Shown here in pieces: positions 56,246 to 64,000 of a DNA stretch of 64,000 nucleotides (position 1 is its first letter; each line of letters opens with the position of its first letter). A program made the translations under genes and the position numbers. This DNA is from Lumbricus rubellus (taxonomy: Eukaryota > Annelida > Clitellata > Crassiclitellata > Lumbricidae): positions 19,549,967 to 19,613,966 of the forward strand of contig OX243825.1 in NCBI GenBank assembly GCA_945859605.1, written 5' to 3'. The notes beneath the pieces were generated by a model. It searched no databases and was not told where the DNA came from. It was given only the letters and a program-made list of their open reading frames with translations.

Positions 56246-59200
56246 CTAGGTCGGCACAGGTCTGATGAGGACGGCCATGTTCCTCGCCTGATCCGCCTGA
56301 TCCATCACCAGCTGAACGGTAATCGTGCTTCCTCGCAGGCAGACACGCTTCTCCTCACGGTGCACCTGAACCACCCTCTCCTGTTCATTGTAAACAATGA
56401 TCGTCGGCTGTATGTGCGCTTCATTGTTGACAAGCGCCGTCTCATGACAATAGAATTGCAGCGACCACACCTCGCCCTGCTTGCGGTACGTCAGCTTCCA
56501 GTCGGCGTCTCGCGCCTCGCATGGAACAGGACCTCGGAAGGTCTTCACGTCGACCTGGATCCCAAAACGCAGCGTGTTCTGCATGCGGACATTATCCACC
56601 GTCAATTCGGTGTAGTCGCGCGGGAGATAGAAGGAGTCGTTGAAGCTGACAGATAGCTGCGATTGCATGGGGCACAGGGAACGGTAGCGATACGCCTGAG
56701 AGAGCAGCTGGTGCAGGAGTCCCTCGCACTCGGGACGCTTCGCGAGTTCGTTCTGCTCGAGCAGGTAGAGCTGCGGTACGAGCATCTGTGGAAAGCGCAC
56801 GAGCGGTAGGAGCCTCATCGCGTTCTCCCTGAGGTGTTTAACGCGCGACTCGTGCGTCAGCCAGCGCTGAACCGCGTCCCAGATGGAGTACTCATTCGTG
56901 ACGATAAGTTCCGAGCTCTGAAGGAAGTCGCAGAGGAAGTCGATGTCCATGCCGAGCCAGTCGGGCGTCGTGACAATCTCGCTGTAGTTCCACGCGATCG
57001 TCTTCGAACATTGTCTCAGAAGGCTCGTCAGGCCGAGGAGCTTCGCCCACGGGTACCACTTGAGCGCGTTGCGCGTGCGCGGGCTTCGGCTGTTCTCCGA
57101 CATGTACTTTGTGCAGAGTTCCTTCAGCGAGCTCACGTTGTACTTGTCCGCGAGGCAAAGTATCCCGACCGCGGTTGAATTGCTGATGGAGACCTCCGCG
57201 GTGTAAAGATAGCGGAGAAACTTGTCGAATACGCTCTGGCACTCCGCTGCCTCCTCGAGGTCGATTTCCGTCTTCACGCCGTGCGACCAGTTCTTCTCGT
57301 ACAGCATCGTGCGGAAAACGTCGCTCGATTTCGCGAGCACGAACTTGTGGCCGTAGTACTTTTTGTCGCCGACTTTGAGAATGATGTCGCTCAACGCTTC
57401 CTGATTGAAGAACTGCGACACGTTCTGAATGAAGTTCGCCTCGTCGCGAAGAACCTGATCGGAGGACGGAGTATCGTTGGAATCCATTGAACCGTTGCTT
57501 GTCTGCGAAGAAGGAAAACAAAGTCGTTCACAATCGCAGCCAAAATTTCATAAGTGACAGAAACACAACACTCTCTGACACATTCTATAAACACTTAAAA
57601 ACTGTTCTGTTTGGCCACACTGGAGTCGGGAGCGCCTCTGAGTAGTTTCCTGGAAGAGGCGCTATATAAATACTTGAATGAATGAATGAATGAATGAATG
57701 AACACAACTGCTGTATTTGACAGCTGCAGCCCAGCATCGTGCATTTGCCTCAGTGCTGTTGTCAAAACCATTCCTCAAGTCCACAACATACAATAAAGTG
57801 CAATGTTTCCCAAGTATCAATAACACATTAATTACCGTAGTCAATGTATGTATGTATGTATGTATGTATGTATGTATGTATGTATGTATGTATGTATGTT
57901 TGCATGTACGTATGTACCTATGTTTGTATGTATGTATGTATGTAATACATACTATGTATGTAGTATGTTTGTATGTATGTATGTATGTATGCATGTATGT
58001 ATGCATGCATGTATGCATGCATGCACGTACGTACGTACGTACGTATGTATGTATGTATGTATATTCGTTTAATTCCAAAAAATTGCACTGGCAAAACGCT
58101 GTAGTTGTACAGAAACATAAATCAGTCCTATGGCTACTTGGTGCTTTTGGTCAAGCTTGTTAGTACATGTTTTTAAATAACATTCTTGTGATAAAGTCTT
58201 TATCACATTGTCAATAAGAAAATGCCTAAGAGGCTTGAAGTACGTGTCTAATATAAATACCGGTATTATAAAAAGTTACAAATGATTGAAATATGTGCAA
58301 ATCATGACTTGACGATTTAAGAGTTCAAAATATCAGCAAATTATACTTAAACAGTGGAGACTGTTTGACAAGCATATTTTATAATTGAGACTTTTGGAAA
58401 CAAAAGCCTACTTCTAAGTTGAAGGACAATTTTTCAAAGAATTATTTTCCTATTCGCCAAACCTTTTTGCTGACATCAACGCTTCAAGTCATGGAAAAAG
58501 CTCATGGTCTTTTTAACTTGTCGACATTATTTTGTCCTCTGGTTTCTCTCAGTTGCATTAATACACAGTAGCTCTCTGGTCTAGACTCCTCAACATAAAA
58601 TTCCTTTGTCCAACTGTACTAAATTTCTCACAAGATTTCCTCTTAATCTTGGTTTTAATTTTCCAATTTCTCCTCTATGTTTGCTATAAGTTTTAATAAT
58701 GGCTATATTTTTAGTTGCTATTACTGTTGATGACGTATGGATCTTTATCCTAAAACTATATTACTTTTGCAACACAGATCTATACAATAGATCCATGCAA
58801 AAGGCCACAACATACACTAAAGTAACTTGCACGTGAAACACATCTACGCAACACAAGAAACAAAGTAAAAATATCCAGGCAGTACATAAAAATCAAGGCA
58901 TTTATACAGAACAGATGGCCAGTTTAAAGCAGAATAAAGTGGAGACAGAAATTTCGAAAAACAGAGATCAAAGGCTTTTACAGAAAAGAGAACATGCAGA
59001 AAGAAAAATAAATAAAGTTCCCACTGTGGAAAATCCATTGAACCGATTTTTGTCAACTGATAAAATGTCACAGGTCAAAGGCCACAGGTCAACACTAAGA
59101 AATGTTGTTTGCTTAAATATGCAGGGTTGTGTCTGTGTCCAAAGCCATTTAAGCTCCTTGAATAAATAACCCTTAAACAATAATAAATTATGACTGAATC

Positions 59201-60002
59201 AGCAGAGGCAAGATATTGTGGCAAGTCAAAGTATGAAAACAACAGTGGTCGAAGGCCAGACACATTTGTCTGGCAACTACAAAAGACCGCATAGGACAAC
59301 TACTTTCAGAGGAGTTCTATAATCCCTGGGTCCATTTTGGTCACCAATTGCCATCAGTAAGTAGCACACTGCACTGTAGGATGACTCTCAGCTCAGTGAG
59401 CAACACTGCCAGAGAGACTAACCAGGAAAGCTACCTCTACGGACATTATTTAAGTTCAAAGAACAGTTTGCCATTACAGGACATCGTTACGAAACAAAGT
59501 TTAATAATAATAAGCATTACGCATTGTGCAAATTTGATTACAGCCTATGAAAGGAAATTATATTCATCCACACGAGCTCTCCTCTGCAGATCAAAACCTA
59601 CACATCATTTACACAGTGCTAATACACATGTAGAACCAATATTCTTTTTCAGGTTTTCTGCCCCTAGGCACGTTCGAATGTCCAATGTCACCACTCCATC
59701 CTCCGCTGTGCCGCCCACGACCAATATATAACGACTACAAATCATACAGCCATGATATATGATAATTGGCGCCCTTGTAACGGCATGGCTGTGTTACTGC
59801 GCCATATAAATCGTCGGAATTATTAATTGGATTCCAAAGATATCGGGAGCAGCCAGGAATTCGCGGCATGCCCTGGAAATGTCGATACCGCTATAAATAA
59901 ATATATCACCAATCAATGCACAATGCTTACCGCTCTAAGAACCGTTACAACATCGAAATCATCGTCAGCGTTATTCTGTACATCATCGTTATATTCCATC
60001 AT
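56246..60002 (-). CDS. BTBD17-like BTB-BACK domain protein
   Basis: Exon 2 (57502-56246) encodes the recognisable protein. Exon 1 (60002-59931) encodes MMEYNDDVQNNADDDFDVVT plus four residues, with an in-frame TGA just upstream, a good donor (GTAAGC) and a phase-0 fit; the total is 442 codons. The BTB domain spans about 55-165 (ALSDIILKVGDKKYYGHKFV; FDKFLRYLYTAEV) and the BACK domain about 170-275 (WNYSEIVTTPDW; LLPLVRFPQML), followed by a beta-rich C-terminal part. Sequence order and the DKF-RYLY, KYNVSSL and AWN-S signatures fit BTBD17 rather than Kelch proteins; no Kelch repeats follow. Vertebrate BTBD17 has a signal peptide; this N-terminus is acidic and has none, so a cytosolic adaptor role is inferred. 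If exon 1 is wrong, translation could begin at 57487 (413 codons). Confidence 0.88.
57590..57703 (+). mobile_element. LINE-type 3' tail with GAATG repeats
   Basis: AAAACTGTTCTGTTTGGCC, GGAGTCGGGAGCGCCTCTGA, then GAGGCGCTATATAAAT and a (GAAT)n tail, in the BTBD17-like intron. Same family as 40600-40692 and 61440-61545. Confidence 0.8.
57844..58064. repeat. TATG/CATG microsatellite in BTBD17-like intron
   Basis: About 220 bp of TATG repeats with CATG, TACG and TTTG interruptions. Overlapping Tyr/Val/Cys-rich frames are artefacts. Confidence 0.94.
59750..59830 (+). mobile_element. Possible LINE tail remnant
   Basis: GGCGCCCTTGTAACGGCATG then GTTACTGCGCCATATAAAT has the hairpin (GGCGC/GCGCC plus GTAAC/GTTAC) and ATATAAAT end typical of the tails above, but lacks the GAGTCGGGAGCG block. 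Located between BTBD17-like exons 1 and 2. Confidence 0.35.
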
Positions 60003-60296
60003 CTTTCACAGAATCCTACGAACAATACTCGATCGAATCGCAGCAGAGTTTCGTGTGCATGATGGTGACAATGAACAGTGGAGACGCTGATGATCACCAG
60101 CAGATTATTTAGATCGCAAGCAGACGATCGTCTGCCTGTCATGCAAATGGCTGGCCACACAGATCTTCAATACACACACGCGCATGCATAGGCCTACAGA
60201 CACATCCAGGTGAATGCCCGCACACACGCACGCATGCACACAACGCTTAATATTAAGCAGCGATGACTCAGTTCCTGTGTAACCGTATATATATTG

Positions 60297-60342
<46 letters not shown>

Positions 60343-60376
60343 TATACACATATATAATTATACATTATTGGATTAC

Positions 60377-60416
<40 letters not shown>

Positions 60417-61029
60417 TTATACATATATTATAAATACATATATCTATATCATATATTGAATTGAATATATACACACACATGTGTATATACACATATACAT
60501 TATTGGATTACATATTATATATACATATATTATATATATATATATTATAATATTATATATATATATATATATATATGCATGCGCGTGTGTGAAGAGCAGA
60601 GACTGTGTGCACAACAGTGACGTCAAAGCGTCCTGACACTCAATTTACAATCTGCTCGTTCGATCCGCTGTTCATACGAAGATAAATCGTCTGTCGCCAG
60701 ATTTTTTTGTCAAGTCCTTCTTCTGGCTAGATGCAATAATCTCGTGAAGCACACACTCAAGGGTTGCAATAAAAAAGGCAATGAAACAGAATGTGCTCCC
60801 GATCTGTGTCAGTATAATAATATAATATACAGTATATATACTGTATATACAGTATATACAAACAGATTGGATGAGACATTGTATAGTTTGAAGGATGGCA
60901 GGTCGGGTCAAAACACTATGGCAACAAACCACTTATCCAGCCCACGCCCCAACTGTTGACAGTGGTGGCTAAAGGTTTCCCAACAGAAGAGGCCACGGTG
61001 GCGCCAATGCAAGCACAAGGGTGGCTATG
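60003..61029. other. Upstream region of the BTBD17-like gene
   Basis: Presumed promoter side of the gene. Contains a perfect 16-bp palindrome GCAGACGATCGTCTGC (60120-60135) and a TA/TATG-rich microsatellite (60297-60578) in which a CATTATTGGATTACATAT segment recurs (about 60362 and 60499). A short CAGTATATA palindromic block lies near 60830-60855. No coding exon recognised. Confidence 0.45.
60297..60578. repeat. TA microsatellite cluster
   Basis: Long uninterrupted TA runs at about 60298-60340, 60387-60414 and 60550-60576, joined by AT-rich linkers. About 300 bp upstream of the proposed BTBD17-like first exon. Confidence 0.93.
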
Positions 61030-61065
61030 GCTCAATCCTGATCATTTGCTTGCATTGGACCCTCC

Positions 61066-61242
61066 CTATGGAATGGGCTTCCCCCATCAGTTCGCTCTGG
61101 TAGCGTATCCTCATCTTTCTCTCGTCTAAAACCTTGCCTGTTTTCTAGTGGCTGAACGCACTGGGAGCGCTTCTAAAAGGCTCTTGCTGCAAGAAGCGCT
61201 TTATAAATGGTCAGATACAATACAATACAATACAAGGGAGCA
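61066..61242 (+). mobile_element. LINE 3' end: reverse-transcriptase C-terminus plus tail
   Basis: 61066-61155 reads LWNGLPPSVRSG, continues [15 protein letters not shown] and reaches a stop. This is the usual C-terminal end of CR1/L2-type LINE ORF2 proteins (WN-LP, then S-FKR-LK-LF). It runs straight into CTGAACGCACTGGGAGCGCT, GAAGCGCTTTATAAAT and an ATACA tail. This ties the GGGAGCGC/GCGCT hairpin tail to a LINE. Heavily 5' truncated. Confidence 0.82.
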
Positions 61243-61384
61243 GTACCTAAAGTGTAGAAAAAGAAGTAAATGTAAATGTACTCAGATTTTATAATGGCCA
61301 TATATGGCCTTGACTCTGCTCATTTTTTAAGAACTGACTGGAAGTGTTGAGAGGCCACTTACCCTTTCAGACTGTGTTGACCTA

Positions 61385-61545
61385 TATTGGAATGGGCTTC
61401 CAAAGGAACCACGTTTGCACTGTTAGTGAAGCATTTTTTTTATTAAACTCAAAACTGTCCTTTTTGCCATGCTAGAGTCGGGAGCGCTTCTGAGTAGTTC
61501 CCACGAAAAAGCGCTATAAAAATTCTGGAATTAATTAATGTAGAT
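61385..61545 (+). mobile_element. Second LINE 3' end remnant
   Basis: YWNGLPKEPRLHC then a stop (61385-61426), followed by AAACTCAAAACTGTCCTTTT, GAGTCGGGAGCGCTTCTGAG, AAAAGCGCTATAAAAATTC and an ATTAATTAATG tail. Same family as 61066-61242, more decayed. Confidence 0.75.
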
Positions 61546-62027
61546 CTTCCAACATAACCAGGATTTCGTTTGAGGGGGCTACCATGGGGTCAAGTGCACA
61601 GCTGGAAGGGCATTGGCCCTGGCTGTGGAACTAAGACTAACACCTAACTGGATGGATACTGGCTTTCCTAACTGAGCAGGGTGTCATAATGGCAAAACAA
61701 TGCATCCTGGTGTTTCTGGTGTTTTTTAACTGCCAAAACAATCAAAGCAAGAGGCAGAACCAATAAGATATTAACACAAAACCATCCTCCCAAGGCATAT
61801 CAACTGAATCTAAGTAATAAACTACATGTAACTCTCTAAAAATTGATGTCTGGTCAAAACAGTCACCCACATTAGCCAAAAAATGTCAAAAATGCTTTGT
61901 CAGACAATGAGGTGCATTCACTGTACAACACTTTGCTCAACATTTAGACCAGTCCTTTATAAGTAAGTTAAAAATGTCAGGTTTTAGGTCACAATGAACA
62001 TACCACGGTATGTAGCTGACATTTAGT

Positions 62028-62262
62028 AATAATAATAATAATAATATCTTTTCTTTATTGAAACGCCTGCAAGACGCACTGCGCTTTACATTTACAAGTT
62101 ATGCAGTAATCTTAATTAAACTTAACTACCAACTGAGCAGACAGCTTTGCAATTACAACATTGCGCTAATAGCAGCCTACAAATCAAATCCGCCCAAAGG
62201 GGGCTCGAACCTGCTACCTCTCGCACTCTTGGCCAGCGTGTTAACCATTACTCTACCGTTAA
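62028..62262 (-). mobile_element. tRNA-derived SINE (family 2)
   Basis: Reverse copy of the 49338 element: an ATT-repeat tail complement (AATAATAATAATAATAAT), CAAGACGCACTGCGCTTTAC, a B box (GGCTCGAACC complementing GGTTCGAGCC) and head GGCCAGCGTGTTAACC extending to ACTCTACCG, which resembles a tRNA D-arm and A box. Confidence 0.87.
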
Positions 62263-63014
62263 TAACGTACTTTGTTACTGAAATCATTCTGTCCTTAGAC
62301 GTTAGTACATGCTGTACCATACATTCAATTTAGGAAGGTGAATCCAGAGTATTAATAGAACTCATTTGTTCTTATGTTTAAACAAATCCACTAAGCAAGG
62401 CAGCATGGAATTTCATTAAATAGAAACAAAGACAAATTAGCAAAGATTTTAGCATACAATAGAGCTTCAAGTTTACACATATGCATATTAAAGGACAAAA
62501 GAACCTAAGACTAGTTTACTGATAAGAAAGATTGTGTGTGTTTAATTTGACTGTTTGTATCCTTTAACAATGCACAATTCAAGACTTACGATAGTATTGC
62601 AAAAAAACTGAGACGAACACACAGGGCTGCACACCGAGCCTTCTTCAGGTCCCTATACCCAATTTTACATAGGTACCCCGCTTGGTGGAAAATATTGCTG
62701 CTGGTGACCCACCATTATAAAGGATTGACACTTCTACATGACATGAATGCCTTGTAGTAATAATTCAGTGTTCAGTGATACCTTATACCTGCCAGGGATG
62801 TACCAGCCAATTTTTCGTCACCACTGCAGTCATTTAAACAGTTCTGTAAATATTTTTTGGGCAGAACAGAAACTAGGAGTTCAGTTCTGCCGTGAATCAT
62901 TTCAAAACAAACTCTCCACAATGTGCCTACACAGATGAAAATAATAATCCAACTTAAAAATTCATTCACAACAGAAGAAAGCATGACAGTGAAAACTGAT
63001 CTATAGTGGCATAC

Positions 63015-63068
63015 CTTATCAAACAGATTTTTTGCTATATCCAAGCTTAGCCTTCTCCTAAAGAAATC
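63015..63068 (-). other. Exon-like segment, unrecognised
   Basis: Minus-strand segment bounded by GCTTGCAG and GTATGC and encoding DFFRRRLSLDIAKNLFDK in an open frame that also has an ATG upstream (63086). It looks coding in composition and has good splice borders. The next exon-like piece (about 62930-62780) does not continue in phase, and I do not recognise the peptide. Listed only as a candidate. Confidence 0.25.
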
Positions 63069-63685
63069 CTGCAAGCTCATAGTCATTCATGCGGATCCTG
63101 TTGACCACTGGACCGACACACGTGTGCAGAGCGTGAAACTACTCACAACATGCTAAGCAATGTTCAGCATCTTCTTAACACACCTACGGTACGCACAAAC
63201 GACTGTCTTCACAGGCAAAAACAAGTAGCACATTGAAGCGCATTATTGAAAAATCAATTTTAAGCCTACGGTAGTAAGGACACGGAAGGTACAGAGGCAG
63301 GTGACTCATATGCCAGATGCACAAAGAATATCCTATAGGCAGACTGTTGCACACCAGACGGCAAACACAAAGGTATACTCCAAGGCAATTGTTCAGCATA
63401 CAGACCAAATCCTTTGTCCTACTCAGACAACTTTCAGACAAATTTCCCGGCTCTGGCAGCCACTTGTGTGCGCACGTGTGCGTCTGGTGTATGTGCAATG
63501 TGCATGCACATGCATACAATGTGAGTATGTGGACAGTGGATTGGTGGATGTTGCATGTCTTCAGTGCAATTGTGTATGTAAAAATTGCCTCAGCATTATG
63601 CAACATCTGCTCCATAGACCCAGAAGTGCCTTGGAGGAATAGCATCAGTTCCAAAAACTGTTTGTAGTTAAGTACTTTGTTAAGT

Positions 63686-63722
63686 ATATATATATATATA
63701 TACAATATATATATATATAAAT
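63686..63722. repeat. TA microsatellite
   Basis: Short TATATATATA tracts flanking ACAA, in non-coding DNA. Confidence 0.9.
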
Positions 63723-64000
63723 GCAGTTTATATATAATAAACAATTAAACATGTTAAGCAGTGCACGATATTTCAGAGGGTTGTGTGCTGGCCATAGGTT
63801 CACAGTTTGAGATTTCAGTTCAATCTGAGTTCACTTGACACCATTATAGAAATCGTTGTCATTACATTACATTACATTTGCCAACTCCGATCTCTATAAG
63901 GAATCAGCTGATCATATACACTGTCATTGAGAGGATCAGACGGCAAGAGAAAAGGCTGATCACACGCCTTTATATGCTGACACCAAAAAAAATGAAGTGA

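Larger units (their letters stand above)
61546..64000. other. Right-hand flank without a convincing gene
   Basis: AT-rich sequence with the reverse SINE at 62028-62262 and a TA microsatellite at 63686-63722. Candidate minus-strand exon-like pieces at 63015-63068 (listed separately) and 62770-62930 do not join in frame. A 186-codon minus-strand frame at 63184-63744 begins in the TA repeat and is Cys/His/Leu-rich without recognisable domains. No gene is called. Confidence 0.45.

Noticed and set aside
56892..57521. 209-codon second minus-strand frame
   Set aside because: Overlaps the BTBD17-like exon in another frame and is Arg-rich with no family match.
59640..59735. Minus-strand exon reading VVGGTAEDGVVTLDIRTCL
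   Set aside because: Looks coding-like, but lies within the BTBD17-like intron next to a LINE-tail-like hairpin, runs into stops and has no clear splice borders; probably retroelement-derived.
63184..63744. 186-codon minus-strand gene
   Set aside because: Starts inside a TA microsatellite, has Cys/His/Leu-rich composition, no recognisable domain and no splice support.

Overview
This is animal nuclear DNA. Coding exons are short, with GT-AG borders and consistent phases, and are separated by introns of about 0.1-3.3 kb. The genes are metazoan (TRAF7, a Pur-family gene, FBXW10, THUMPD1, a BTBD17-like gene), and the non-coding DNA is AT-rich and full of tRNA-derived SINEs, LINE tails, MITEs and minisatellites. 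I infer a non-vertebrate metazoan, probably marine, but cannot name the phylum. Layout: (1) 115-17902, minus: a TRAF7 orthologue of which I could chain 20 coding exons; its last few codons lie left of base 1. (2) 21098-26711, minus: a seven-exon PURA/PURB-type gene. (3) 28262-29449, plus: an intronless polytopic membrane protein I do not recognise, divergent from the Pur gene. (4) 29450-37606: gene-poor, with nested hAT-like elements, a TTAA-bounded element swollen by a TA microsatellite, and a 33-bp minisatellite. (5) 37617-45672, plus: an FBXW10 orthologue (F-box plus WD40, nine coding exons, 1121 codons). (6) 46636-46768, minus: one isolated RBM28-like exon. (7) 49041-51272, plus: THUMPD1 (two coding exons). 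(8) 56246-60002, minus: a BTBD17-like BTB-BACK gene (two coding exons). (9) 60003-64000: LINE remnants, a second SINE family and microsatellites; no convincing gene. The genes share no obvious pathway. TRAF7 and FBXW10 both belong to ubiquitin-ligase families that use WD40 substrate or scaffold domains, and BTB-BACK proteins are often CUL3 adaptors, but this looks like ordinary eukaryotic neighbourhood rather than an operon. I did not find a clearly new biological system. The most interesting items are a 46-bp duplication across a TRAF7 splice acceptor, a foldback element carrying a telomere-like array, hAT-like and TTAA-flanked MITEs with readable target-site duplications, a shared 3' hairpin linking SINEs to a LINE tail, the isolated RBM28-like exon, the exon-pair architecture of the Pur gene, and the unidentified membrane protein. 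All gene models were built by eye from translation, splice consensus and remembered family sequences; none has been checked against transcripts or a database.
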